From assembly GCA_964017065.1 (NCBI GenBank), contig OZ024787.1, forward strand, positions 13,026,044 through 13,090,043: a DNA stretch of 64,000 nucleotides, given 5' to 3'. Below the pieces are notes generated by a model that was not told where the DNA came from, made no database searches, and saw nothing but the letters and a program-made list of their open reading frames with translations. This document shows positions 38,301 to 50,408 of this stretch, in pieces. The translations under genes were made by a program, and so were the position numbers. The DNA is from Haliclona indistincta (taxonomy: Eukaryota; Porifera; Demospongiae; Haplosclerida; Chalinidae). Numbering within the stretch: the stretch's first letter is position 1; each line of letters starts with the position of its first letter.

Positions 38301-39325
38301 ATAATAAAGTGAACATGCAGTTTTCTTTCATGATTCTTTAATATTTCTTCAGATGTGAGGCATTCAATTCTATTTTGCGTACATTCAATGTCTATGGCAA
38401 CCGCCAGTCTCCAAGCAAGGATATTGCAAACTGTTTTGCAATACTTGAGCAGTTGCGATATCTGGGAGATGGAGGATCATACGACGGAAAGCCATGGTTT
38501 GTGTGAAATTAACTATGATTGATATTGATTAGCCTTTGTGGTAATAATAGTGGAGCTGGCTTACAGGAGCTGTATTCATCTGTTGCTGTTCAACACTTTC
38601 TGAACAACATTCCGATTCGCACTCTTCATAACGAAAAAGATATCTATCATCATGGCTGTCTACGTTTGCTAAGGGTCAGTATAAATAATGTTTGCTATAC
38701 TTGTGTGTTTTATTATGTTTTTATGCAGAGTAAAAAGCGCAAAAGAGTTCTTGGAGAGGTTGAGGTGTGTGTTGATGACAGTGGCATGCCAGCAGACATA
38801 GCAAGTCTGTGTTCTTCTTCCTCACTGATTCTACCTGAACACGTTACACTGAGTGATCTAGTGAATGTACACAGTGGTGTGATCACAAAGACTGGTCAAT
38901 TGACACACAGTGGTTCATTCATCAAACTGGAAGATAACACTGAGGTTTGTCTGGCTGTGTAAAAATTTATCACAATGCATACTTCTCTGTTTATTTTAAA
39001 GATGATATATGGAATGTTTTTGGTTGGTGTGGAGAGTGCACAACATCGAATGTGCTTGGTTCAGCTGATGCAGTCCATGGCAGGAGTCGTTAATAACCTT
39101 GACTGTCCTCTGTACACAGTTACTGAAAGATATAGTCTCGTGCCATCTACTGCTGTGCAAGTTGAAGTGTCGTTCGTGCATCAATGTGACAAGTCATGCC
39201 ATTATGTGGAAAGCAGATCTGTTGTCGTAGAACGAGAAGAGGTTGCTTTGGATAGACTGCAGTTTGCTCATAATTTTGAAACTAATCCTTTGTACTGTTT
39301 GAATGTTTTTTGTACGAATCAATAG
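35392..39325 (+). CDS. Transposase of element B (989 aa, 18 exons), Plavaka/CACTA-like
   Basis: Exons: 35392-35443, 35503-35636, 35690-35870, 35920-36026, 36081-36200, 36254-36381, 36430-36586, 36635-36696, 36746-36902, 36960-37370, 37418-37593, 37722-37935, 37981-38049, 38105-38298, 38353-38496, 38551-38674, 38729-38944 and 39002-39325. They sum to 2,970 bases, exactly 990 codons with stop. A U1-type C2H2 finger (CETCDVSFLFKSKLERHCLT then H) is near residues 20-45. The probable DDE core holds IYSDDTSGNRSKKW, then IGDNPRASEFVNHMG with a CRMC pair, then TPVETLHTILLGPCKYLL and HLFLHLADNMADFG...NTERCEAFNS. It would cut and join element ends in the nucleus. Catalytic residues are inferred from motif order. 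TA duplications are unusual for CACTA elements, so the family assignment is tentative. Confidence 0.75.
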
Positions 39326-39579
39326 AACCTGTTTACAACAATGTAAATCAAATTCATGAAACATGGTAGATACAATATTGATACAAGGCTGATGCTACAA
39401 TCTTTTACAACAATGTAGCGAAATACAGCATTGATACAACGTTGATTCAGCGCTGTTACGATATTGTAGTTACAAGCATGATACCGGCGATTACCGGGAA
39501 TGCCGGATACAACAATGATGCTACATGCCCGTATCATGCCCGAATACTACCTTGATACAGGTTTCGATTTTTGGCTGTG

Positions 39580-41345
39580 TAATTTTACAGGCCATGTGGC
39601 TGATTCAGAAAATGGCTGCTGAAGACGGGGTAAGTTCGTAGTCTAGCCATAGGTTTACTCCAGCATCGTTGTAGTTGTCCTAGGCTATGTCATTATAAGT
39701 AAATGGCCACTACTGCTTCTGTTAGCTACTCATTTTTGCGAAAGTATAAATTGTAGATGATGTAAGCTATATATATTATTGTTTACAGCAAGAGGTTATG
39801 TTTTGGTGTCAGTTACAGAATATCCATCTGATCACGTTTTCTGATTCTGTTTCCTCTCTACTAGAGATGGCTAAACCCATTGGCCAAGAACTAACTAAAC
39901 TTGAAAATGAGGGCATGGACGTTTTCGATGCTGCACTAAACAGGAGAGTTCGCATCATCTGCCCATTGCTATACGTGTGATATGTGACAATCCAAGAGTA
40001 TCTGAGTTGCTTAATCATCAGGGGAATAATATTATGTTCAACCACACTGAACACACGCATTTAACACTTTATGTAACTCAATCATCACTCTTGGTGTATT
40101 TTTGTTTCAGATAGACAGAGATGAGAATACAGCTGCTCTTGATATAATCCAAGGACAAAGGAGTGACTGAAAAAGACAAAAATTACTCCTTCAGTATGGC
40201 ATTAGTGAACACTATACAATCCGCTACTGAGAATTCCTGCAGACCTGTACAGGTACTATCTGTGTGGATGACGTCTTGTAGAAATTAATATCAACCAATT
40301 TAGCCATCATAGTATGAAATGCATACACACAACTCATACCTACTACCATATAATTATTGATATTGCCGTTAGATCGACACCTTTTGAAGTGTTGCATACT
40401 GTGCTCCTTGGATCATACAAGTACCTTCTGAAAGCTGCCATAAGGAGACTGTCAACCGAAGAGAAGAATGAGTTACTAGCAAGGTTGCGTGGTCTTAACT
40501 ACTCAGGAATGGACTACAGAGTGACTGGCAACATTGTGCACCATCATAAGTCTTTTGTAAGAAGAGACTACAAGTCACTAGCACAATTTTCTATTTATGT
40601 TCTTGGTCCTTACCTCCAATCTGATGAGGTGGCTGTATGGGTAGCCTTGTCTGAAGGTGACTTTTTATTTTGTACACTGCTTGCATTCTTTACATTCTTT
40701 GCACCAGGTGTTTCTCATCTGCTATAATACTCAGTATGATCCGAGCTGCAAAATGGAACTCAAGGCACTTTGTGAGCAAGGCAACGACCATCTTTCCAAA
40801 CTTAGGCGTAAACCAAAAATTCTTTACCTTATTGAATGTCGGGAAGACTTTGGTCCTACATCTTCTTACTCTGCAGAAAGGTTTGTGTACTAGTAGCACT
40901 GTGTGAACTGCTATCGTATACTGTAGGTTATAGAAAGCCACAATGGATTACTAAGAGGTATCCATCGATATTTCTATATGGGAACAGACTAGCTCCAAGT
41001 ATAGGGACACTTCCACTAAGATGGCAACAATAGAGCATGTGAGGTTCATCTGTTCTGGTGGGATACTTAGCAATGGCAAAAGGTAAGTGCATGGTTGTAT
41101 ATTTATGAATGGGAGTCTTGGAATTACGTCAGCTATTCTGAGGATGGCACTGAGGTCAGAAAACCCAGATCTCTCATACTTACAGTATATCATTACCTTT
41201 TTATGCTGCAGAAACTATATGGTAAAGTGGTGGCTTGTGTACATGCAGACCAGTGCTGGCAACAAGTATTGCTTTGTGCGTCCATTGGAACTTCTTTCTG
41301 TCAGTAATGAGTACTTAACTGCCCACTCCTGCTTCGTGCGTACAT
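39580..41345 (+). pseudogene. Decayed transposase gene of element C
   Basis: Starts with MAAEDG and a GTAAGT donor at about 39,613-39,632, parallel to MAAISDL of B. Then come scattered exon remnants: LEMAKPIGQELTKLENEGMD (39,860 onward), STPFEVLHTVLLGSYKYLLK (about 40,375), a damaged block near 40,740-40,880 and a degenerate C-terminus near 41,090-41,345. The zinc finger and several middle exons are missing and stops are frequent. Similarity to B's gene is clear at the TPxExLHT motif. Confidence 0.75.
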
Positions 41346-41963
41346 AATCAAACTTATTAGAGTAATGTGTGTTGCTTCAATTCTACTATATCTATTATGC
41401 ACGAGTGCACAAGCACTTGTACATTTTCAGATCAGTTACAACTGCAAACCATAGAGAGAGAATCCGTAGTTCATAATTGAACACGACTTCACTAATGACA
41501 TGTATATTTTTAAAATACCCTAATAGTCAGCTAATAGTCAGCTAATAGTCAGCTAATAGTTGATCATTTTGTCTGTTTCTGATTTGTATCTATTTTGTAA
41601 ATAACAGTGAACTGTCTACATTGGGAGGTCATGTGCATGATTGGTGGGAATTAGTTCAGTTTGCATGCCACGACGTCAAGATAGGAAGAAAGGTACGGCA
41701 GCTATAATGGGCTCAGACAGAACAGATACAATGCTGTATCGTGGCTGAATCAGCAATTATTTCACTGTTGCTACATGAGAGTAAAGCAGTTCTCGGATCG
41801 ATGTCGTATCATTATTGATTCGAGAATGATTCAGCATCAAATACAGCATGTATTACAACGTTGACACAACTGTCGTTACTCAAACAGCTGAAACGACAAT
41901 GAATAAATATATCGAATCGATACCGTATCACTCCGGATTCGACGCAAAGTTTTTGGCTGTGTA

Positions 41964-42480
41964 CATTTGCATTGGGAATTTGCCGTGTAACAATTCGTTT
42001 GTTACACTCTTGGGCACTGGTTTTAATGGAACATCCGATTTGTTCCACTGGCGGTGTCTTTGAAGAAAGGGTGGAGTATATAACAAATATTACATACACA
42101 AGTGCTATATACACTTGCATTTTCTTTTGCCGGTCTGGTGTGACACTACTCCAGTATATCACCTGATACCCACTACACTAGGACTATTCAACAATGATAC
42201 TAACCATGAAACAAATAATTTTAGCCTGTAACATTAGTGAAATTATAGCAAAATTGAAATTTTATATGAAAGACTTTTACAAACTGTAGAAAAGATAAAA
42301 AATATTAAAATATGAAAGATAGAAAGATAGATTGAATAGAACGATAGAGGAAAGTCAGTTCTCTATAATAGCTGCCACACTGCAGCTAGGTGACCTCATC
42401 TGCTGCTGTCCAGCATGCTGCACTGGACTCCTATATGAGAGGGACAACACACACTCACAATGATGAGTACTAGTCACAAC
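41964..42480. repeat. Repeat D, second part, then plain intergenic sequence
   Basis: 41,964-42,075 matches the reverse complement of the D copy at 45,700-45,760 and 46,262-46,292 (for example ACATCCGATTTGTTCCACTG). From 42,080 to 42,480 nothing coding was recognised; a short GAAAGATA repeat lies near 42,318. Confidence 0.65.
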
Positions 42481-44849
42481 TCACCATCAGTTGCTGTGGA
42501 TCCTGTCAGCTGTCTCATGCTCTCCCATTCGCTTCAGTGCTGCCTTCAACACACTCCATGAAGGGACTCCCCTCTGTGAGACATTGTCTTGTTGCTGCAG
42601 CCATGCTGAGATCATGTCTATCTTGCAATCATCTGGTTTGTAATGGCGGAAGGTCTCAATACTAGTAAGAGTGGGTTGATACAATAGTCCCAGGGTCAGA
42701 CCAAGCCTCTTCCAGTCACTGACACTATCCACAACCTCTAACACATCCACTAGGTCACCAGTACCTGTGTGTATAATGATTACACATATAATAACAGGGA
42801 CACTCTCCTCATCACTCACTGAGTGTTCTATTGATTTCACCACTAACACCGGCAGCAGCTGTGGGTAGCTGTGTAGCACTTCTTGATAACAATCTGTGTA
42901 GAGACAGATACTCAGACAGTGCTGTTGATAGTTATGTAGTAACTCACATGTCATGAGTAGGTTCCTTCAGCTTATCATCTCTATCAGAATCAGTGTTGAT
43001 CTGTATTACCTTCAGTCAACAACAGAGTATGATAATACTATACACAAGTGCTATACACTACATGCATGTCATTACAGTATAATGCACTCACCATGAACCA
43101 GCACTTGTGTCTATCCTCTAGTCCAACTGGTCCTCCATGACAATCTGATAGAGAACACACCACATCCTGTGGTTCCTCCATTGTCTGACAAAGTGCAGGA
43201 TGAGGTCGACCAGCACCTGAGCTCACAGAGTGGGGACAGTAGAACCCATACCTCCACTTGACGTCTTGTGTGTGCTGATAAAGTGACGACACCTCGATAA
43301 TAGCATCCCACAGCTCCTCACGAACTACTGGTATCAAGCGAGGGTTGACTGGTGTGGTAGAAACAATACGGAACTCCAGGTGAGTTGATAGAGTGCGTAA
43401 CTCAACATGCAGCAACTTCTCTTTGCGATACTGAACGTAAAAGCGAATTCGGTTACGAAATCTGTTGCACTCGTCTAGACTCCAGGATCCATGCTGGGAC
43501 AGCTTGACTACTGTGGCTGGAAACAGACCGAGAGGGACAAATCCAGTAGAAGGACGCAGGAGGATTGGAGAATAGAAGAGAGCAGAGAGGAGGTCAGGGT
43601 CACTGGATTCTTTGGCTACTTTGTGATCAGGTAAAAGAAGACTAGGCAGAAAGTAGCTGGTCTCTTCATTAGCAGATCTAACATTCTCGTACAGAATGTA
43701 ACGAGAGGCCAGGAGCTCTACAATGTCACTAGTGGGGATTCTGTTGTCAGAAGGCTTGACATTCTCAGAGGAGCAAATCTTGTTCATGAGGCGTTGTGGT
43801 ATTTCCCCAGTGGCTCGGATCCTGTCTGCTATACTTGGTTCAGTTTCCTTAGCACCGAATGCATACACAAAGAGCTCAGTGGTAGGGGCCATGATGATGT
43901 TAGTGTTGATGATAACACGCTGACCGATCTTCAAGCCACGATAATGGAGGATAGTGCCAAACCTGTCATGAAGATACTGCAGGATACCGTTCTCTGCCAT
44001 GCAGGAGGTCTTTCTTAGAGATGCCACAAATGTTGGCAACCTCCACACACTCTTGCACTGTGCACCATCCTCTCACCTCATATCTCAGGCGCAGGATGAG
44101 GTGAAGTAACAAGGTAGACGTTGGTACTTGCACTGGCTTGAAGCGCTTGTGGGCAATGGTCGTGATTATCTGACGAAGCTCCTCTATGTCACTGGAGCCA
44201 CCACTAACATTATCCAGTGGGTGGATGTATCGTTCCTCCTCTCCTGGCTTGCTGACTGGACACAGGATGTTGTTCTTCATGAAATCAGCATCTTTGAATG
44301 CTTCCTGAATGGAGCGATCTAGAGTGAGAACAGCTGCTTCACTGCTCTGGTCTAGGTAGGTGCCAATGAGAATGGCTGCCGGCTTGTGGTCTTGACTAGT
44401 CTGGAGTGAGGCAATGCTGCAGAGGGCACGCTGGATGATCTCTCGGATGGTAAATTCTGACTCATACTGGATAGGACTGTATCCACCATCAGCCCTGTAC
44501 ACCACAGTGTAGGGGGAGTCCAGGTCTTGTGTCACATTCAGGAATATCAGATTGAGTGCCAGGCCATGCAATAGTAGAGGTAGAATCTCATGGCACTCTG
44601 GCTGTCCTCCGATATCCACAATGTGGAGAAGTGTGAGCATATCTGTTTCTTTGAGGAATTCCCGAATGGACTGCCAGTCTTTCTGTTTGACGAGAGAAGA
44701 GAGTGCGGTTGTCAGCTCTTTAGTATTGCGGCTCCTCCATTTTTGTTTGAGGAGATTGCCCAACTTGGACAATGGATTGGTCTGACCACGAGTAGAAACA
44801 CGTGAGGCTGTTGAAGTAGGTTGTGAAGATGGTCTGGTATCACTGCTAC

Positions 44850-44985
44850 TGGAGGTGGGTGGTGGTAATGGAGTGGTACCTCTGCTGGAGGAGGATGGTG
44901 GCAATGGAGTGGTACCTCCTCTGGTGGAGGAGGGCGGTGGCAATGGAGTGGTACCTCTGCTGGAGGAGGGTGGTGGCGATAGAGT
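44850..44985 (-). repeat. Coding minisatellite in the Roc insert
   Basis: A unit of about 33-36 bases encoding RGTTPLPPPSS is repeated three to four times between the P-loop and switch II of the second paralogue. The first paralogue has one clear unit plus a degenerate Ser/Pro stretch. Lengths stay in frame. Confidence 0.85.
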
Positions 44986-45422
44986 ATTGAAGACATGGCT
45001 ACACAGTGCGACTCCTTGCTCCTCTAGTCCCAGATTCTTCCATCCTCTCTCACTTCCAGACAAGAGCACTGATGATCGATCTGTCTCATGATATAGCTGG
45101 ACTGTCAATGGAGCATCTATCCCAGTACTAGGAACGATCTCGCCTGGTGCTAAGTGATCAATCTCGTGAGTGAGGCGACGTCTAGCTGTGGTTTTACCAA
45201 CACATGATGGACCAATGAAGAATGATTTGAGTGAGAGCACGTCCACACTGCCCTGCTGCTGTATATGAGTACTCACAAGACTCCTGTTGTGAACACCAGC
45301 AGCAGCTTCTGCAGCTATATTAAAAATAAATAACGTGCTGTCAAATATTTAGTGCCTATCATTGAATTTGACTTATTAGCAGTAATTACTATGTATCGAT
45401 GCAATGGAAACTCCAGAGAATG

Positions 45423-45471
45423 GGGATTTTTCCTGTATATTCACTGGTGTGTATACAGGGAAAATCCCCAG
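45423..45471. repeat. Short hairpin
   Basis: GGGGATTTTTCCTGTATA pairs with TATACAGGGAAAATCCCC around a loop of about 12 bases, in the intron upstream of the Roc exon. Confidence 0.8.
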
Positions 45472-45689
45472 TGGTAAAGCCACTAAAAGAATCACATGAC
45501 TTACTCCACATTGACTGCGAGAGTAACTTCGGTTGGGAGTGATTCACCCATACCAAAGGTAAGGCATGCCTAGGTATGCTCGCTTTTTATACACAGTTGT
45601 CTTACTGATGCTAATGGGACCTCATAAACAATTGACCTCTTTAATTATGTCAATGGTTGCTATGGTACAAGTCACCTATTCCATGCCCA

Positions 45690-46650
45690 CCTGCTAATAA
45701 ACCCTTTCTTCAAAGACACAACCAGTGGAACAAATCGGATGTTCAATAAATCCTGAGATAAGTGACTGTCCATGAGTTTAAAAAACGAATTGTTAAGCCG
45801 TGTCCGCACTACAAAGTCGCATTAACTCTGATTCGAATCAAACTGATCCAAGCCGCATCGAGCACGTCCGCATTAAAACAAGATCAAGCAGAATCAAGCC
45901 AGTTGCTGGCATCGATCATGTCATGTGACGTAAGCGACAGTTTGCTGAGAGCTAAAGAAACTAGCCTAGTCACGTACCTGCACAAGGCTGATGTGTCCTA
46001 CGCCTTGTTTTAGTTCCAGCGCACACTAGGACGGTCTTAGTCATGCAGCGCTCAAGTTACTGTATTCACAAAGAACGCCACGTGATCGAGGCCACACCCA
46101 GACTCAATTCAGTTATGATTGACTTGAAAGTGGATTGGGACGAATACGCATTGAATCTGGATCTGACCAGGTTCGAAAATTTACGTGCAGTTCGGATGGA
46201 GCCAAGCCGCATTGAATGCAGTTTCAATGCGCATTGGAACGCCAGTGCAGACACGGCTTTACACACAAATTCTCAATGCAAATGTATGCACTGGGACCTC
46301 AGAGTGGTACAACTGTATTGTACCACTCATGGGCGGGTCTGGTGGCAACCATGAGTAAATCTCATGGCGCACAGCAGGACAGTAGTGCCCGCATTGCCAA
46401 CAAGTTAGGTAAGGCGCATGACAGCAGCCTTATACCAGAAGGTGAAGAGCTCTGTAGTGCGCACCTTATACATACAACAAGCACGCTAACACTAGTGGGA
46501 CTTCAAATGAGTAATAACAAAACAATTAATGTATGCCTCCCCGTGTAATGTTGGATTTGTCCACACTCGCTTCCGGTCTCGTTGTTAAAAATAGACCGCA
46601 AGCTCGTGCGTACAAATCCAATGTTACATGCGGAGCCATACATTAACTAT
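45690..46650. repeat. Repeat D, most complete copy
   Basis: A non-coding dispersed repeat of about 950 bases ending in a foldback (46,525-46,650; arms TTAATGTATG... and ...CATACATTAA). Parts recur at 7330-7612 and, inverted, at 32,814-33,195 plus 41,964-42,075. It provides the empty sites for transposons A and C. No open frame of note. Confidence 0.8.
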
Positions 46651-46659
46651 ATTACTTGC

Positions 46660-47198
46660 CCTGCAACCAACAACCGCTTCATTGGTTATCAATCAAAACT
46701 AAACAGTACTCAAGTCGCCTTTACTATCAAAGTGTAGGCAGAACATCCTAGTCAATCACCAGAGCTCGACAACATGCCATGACAGTGACTCTTCTTAGCA
46801 CGGTCACCAAGAGCTAGCTTAGCAACGAGCTCATTGCAAGGCAACGTTTAATGTTTAACCCGTAACAAGGATGTCAAATCAACTCGTAATACAAAAATGT
46901 ATTGGAATGCAGCACATGCATTGCTAATACCAGTTGGTATACTGTATCTATGATATTTACTACTAACTGGTTAAAGCAGAGACTGAATGAGTAATACAGG
47001 AATTTATCACAAGGGGTGTGGTCAAGAGAGTGAATATACAACACAAGAAACATTGCACAATCAGACTATGCTGCATTATCGTAATGCACACATGGTGCTG
47101 TTGGTGTCTATAGGCAACTCAGAGGATAAAATTATAGAGGATAAAATTATGGATTTCAAATCATAGACAAAATAATATGATAATTATTTTGGTGTATA
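46660..47198. other. Intron sequence, no gene seen
   Basis: From about 46,975 it resembles 15,440-15,650 of the first paralogue (GACTGAATGAGTAATACAGG and following). Nothing coding was recognised. Confidence 0.6.
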
Positions 47199-47209
47199 TG
47201 ATATAATCA

Positions 47210-48103
47210 TAGATATTATATACTACGTAACCGGGATTGGCAACGAGTCACGTGCGCCAATTGCCACTGTACATTAGCCTGCGTGCCATCAGTGTTGCTC
47301 CGTGAGTGGGCGGTAGGCGAGAGGTCAAGGAGATGTTGCTGCCTCGAGAGAACGCTCTGTTCTGAAAGGTGGGCTCGAGCGGATACTAGTGTGTTGTTAC
47401 AGTCACTAGCAGGCTACTATATAGTGTTTAGCGTTCATTCTGAGTCCCGGTGTTGTGATACACGAAGTTTGCTTTCTTTGTCGTTCTTCAGAGACTTTGT
47501 GGGCGTCTAGGTCCACGGTAGTCGAGCTCACAGCCCCTATTGTAGCTTCTGTTCATTGCTGGTTCATTTGCTAATGGAACTGAAGGGCATTTAGGTAGCT
47601 AAGCTGCTTCTATGTCGCTTGATTCATTGTGTAACTGTGTATTTACCAGGAGCAGTTTGTGGGCGCATAACGCCTTTCTGTCATCGCCTGTATGGGCTAT
47701 AAAGCGTTTAAATTGTAGGACAAGCATGTAGAAATGGAACTGGATAGTTAAGAACTTTGTGCAAGCTTTTAAACTCGATTTCTAAACATGAATATTGTAC
47801 TCATTTCATAGTGATAGAACGGGTCACTGGAAGTTTCTCCATCTGCAGGATTGTCCGAGAGAGACGAAGATATATTCAGATGCTCATTGTTTTTGTTCCT
47901 CGTTGTTTTCATTGTTGTATTCTATTCTCTTGATGATTTACAATGGTTTATACACTGATAAACAACAAAGAATTGGTAGAAGAAATGTGCAACATACTGG
48001 TGGGCGGGGCTTCGTGCAGACTTCCCGCGCAACAAGGATGTCACGCAATAATGGGCAAATTTTTGCTCGTTGCCAACCCTGGTTACGTAGTATATAATAT
48101 CTA
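47210..48103. mobile_element. 894-base element with long TIRs and an 11-base duplication
   Basis: TAGATATTATATACTACGTA and the following ACC(G/A)GG(A/G)TTGGCAACGAG appear inverted at the other end; the arms are about 38 bases with two differences. TGATATAATCA flanks it on both sides (47,199-47,209 and 48,104-48,114). The first paralogue lacks it. Long TIRs with 9-11 base duplications fit Mutator-like elements. No transposase is encoded, so it is non-autonomous. Confidence 0.82.
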
Positions 48104-48372
48104 TGATATAATCACAACTACTTGTACCATAGGAAGCCTTATTTTCAAAGGCACCACCAGTGGTGTATTTCAGATATACCATGGAAAGTCACATGACTCC
48201 CACTAGGCAAAAAAGATCATAGAAATGATCTACCTTCCAGAGAGAAAAATAGGAAGGAGTGAGAGTTGTGAGTCAACCTCACCAGTAAACTATGAAGAGT
48301 GTGCAAGCCGCCCTTATTTATCCTATAGAAACCTACAGACATCAGTGGGCTTGTGGTTGCCATGGAACAAGT

Positions 48373-48507
48373 CAGTTATACCATGCCTACCTGTGGTGTA
48401 TCATGAATACACTCAGCAATAACCATTAATCCCTCAGGCTACGCCCTCGGGATTAATAGTTATTGCTTCCTGTATTCGTGATACACCACGGGTAGGCATG
48501 GTATAAC
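48373..48507. repeat. Foldback element, about 60-base arms
   Basis: GTTATACCATGCCTACCTGT pairs with its mirror ending GTAGGCATGGTATAAC; the apex is TCAGGCTACGCCCTCGG. It lies just downstream of the last ankyrin exon of the second paralogue. Confidence 0.85.
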
Positions 48508-48770
48508 ATATACATAAACAGTATTCTATGATATACAGTATCAGATCGAGCTTATATTGTACTTACCAACTTCCTTCAGATATTGAACTACTTCATGTTC
48601 ATTATTATCTCTCGCTCTATCAAGTGCAGTCTTACCAGCCTGTATAAAAGAACAACAGTGTGAGTCATGAAACACAAGACATCAGTAGGTATACAGGGTT
48701 GATAATAAACCATGTAAAGGTTATCAACTGTTACATGTATATGTGATGAGTCATGTATCATAGTATTGTC

Positions 48771-49168
<398 letters not shown>

Positions 49169-49384
49169 GCCAGGACAAAGGTTTGTAACAGGAACAATAA
49201 TTATAAACGCAAATGCATAATATAAATTATTATTAAAAATGTTAATCCTACATGTAGGGGCGCTACAAAGGCCGAACCAGCTTTTACCTTAAAATAGCTT
49301 ACGACTCTAACATACCCAAAGAGCTTATATTTATGCCTCGGTGGGCGGAGCCACGAGGCATACAGTAATCGTGGTGTCATTCAT

Positions 49385-49948
49385 TATGCCTCGGTGGGCG
49401 GAGCCACGAGGCATACTGTAATCGCGTTGTGTGTCTGTCGTTCTGTCTGTTACACCATTTTTGCGGCGCACGCTGAAAGGTAAGCTCTGAAACTTGCAAT
49501 GCAGGTAGAACTCGATATTATCTCGGATGTGAACTAGCGAAAGTTCGATACAAAGCTTTGTTCTAGAGTTATGGCGTGGTTTGCTCACCTAGATGGCTTT
49601 TGCTGACGATCGGGACTTCTCCGGAAACAAAACTACCAACAGCAGACTGCCTAGTAGCTTGTAGATTAAATTTATACTATATAATGGCAGCGCAGGTCCG
49701 TAGAAACTGCGCGAGGTAGCTACTTGTAACCAGAACCACTGCCATTGTAGGCACGCCCAGTTACATTAAAATTAAAAAAACAGGACTGTTTGGCTTCTGA
49801 TTGCATAACTATAAAATTGCTGTACTGCTGCATTGCTTCTGCTTGTGCTATTTGAATGCTGGCAGCTGAATATGAATCCTACTCTGTTGTAGCATTACAT
49901 GCTCTAATTTTAACACCCACCGAGGCATAACCAGCACCAATGGTGCAT
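49385..49948 (+). mobile_element. Second non-autonomous Helentron nested in the first
   Basis: Starts TATGCCTCGGTG at 49,385 and ends with CACCGAGGCAT (49,918-49,928), hairpin GCACCAATGGTGC (49,934-49,946) and AT. It interrupts the outer element's 5' region, whose halves rejoin as in the autonomous copy (GTGTCATTCAT ... TCTGTCGCAACG). Confidence 0.82.
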
Positions 49949-50260
49949 TTTTCTGTCTGTCGCAACGATTTCTCGTCGCTCGCTAAAAACTAAGCTCTGA
50001 AACTTGCAACACAAGCTAAAGTCGATATTTGCTTTAAAATGAATTGTAAAGATTTTGGTTATAAGGCTCTGTTCGTGAGTTACAGCGTCACCTGGTTCGG
50101 TTTTGTACCGCGCGCTGAAAGTTAAGCCCTGAAACTGGCAATGCAAGTAGAACACGGTAATATCTCGCTTTCGATCACGTGAAATCTTTATACGAAGCTT
50201 AGTTCGTGAGTTTTGGCGCAATTTGCTCACTCGCGATTGATCATGGCTGTGCTGGCGATC

Positions 50261-50408
50261 TGCAGTTCTTCGAATTCAAAGGCAAAGCTATCCACAGTTG
50301 ACTACCTAGAAGCTGATAGGTTAGACAGGATAGCTGCAGTTCTTCGAATTCAAAGGCAAAGCTATCCACAGTTGACTACCTAGAAGCTGATAGGTTAGAC
50401 AGGATAGC
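50261..50408. repeat. Tandem duplication, 74-base period
   Basis: Two adjacent, identical 74-base units starting TGCAGTTCTTCGAATTCAAA lie within the outer non-autonomous Helentron. Confidence 0.93.

Larger units (their letters stand above)
33443..39579 (+). mobile_element. Transposon B of the CACAGCC family (6.1 kb), apparently intact
   Basis: The ends CACAGCCAAAAAT and ATTTTTGGCTGTG are 13-base perfect inverted repeats with TA on both sides (33,441-33,442 and 39,580-39,581). It lies inside element C. Subterminal regions (33,500-33,700 and 39,350-39,560) are rich in GATAC/GTATC and ACATGCCCG motifs. It carries two intact, divergently transcribed, spliced genes. It is probably the youngest copy and a candidate autonomous element. 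Confidence 0.9.
33196..41961 (+). mobile_element. Transposon C of the CACAGCC family, split by transposon B
   Basis: Left end CACAGCCAAATC at 33,196, right end TTTTTGGCTGTG at 41,961. TA lies on both sides (33,194-33,195 and 41,962-41,963). The outer flanks join to CCCAGTGCATACATTTGC, which is present uninterrupted as the reverse complement near 46,275-46,292. Without B it is only about 2.6 kb, so it is an internally deleted, decayed member. B sits between 33,442 and 39,580. Confidence 0.88.

Noticed and set aside
46043..46548. 100-110 codon frames in repeat D
   Set aside because: Not conserved in the other D copies and no homology recognised.
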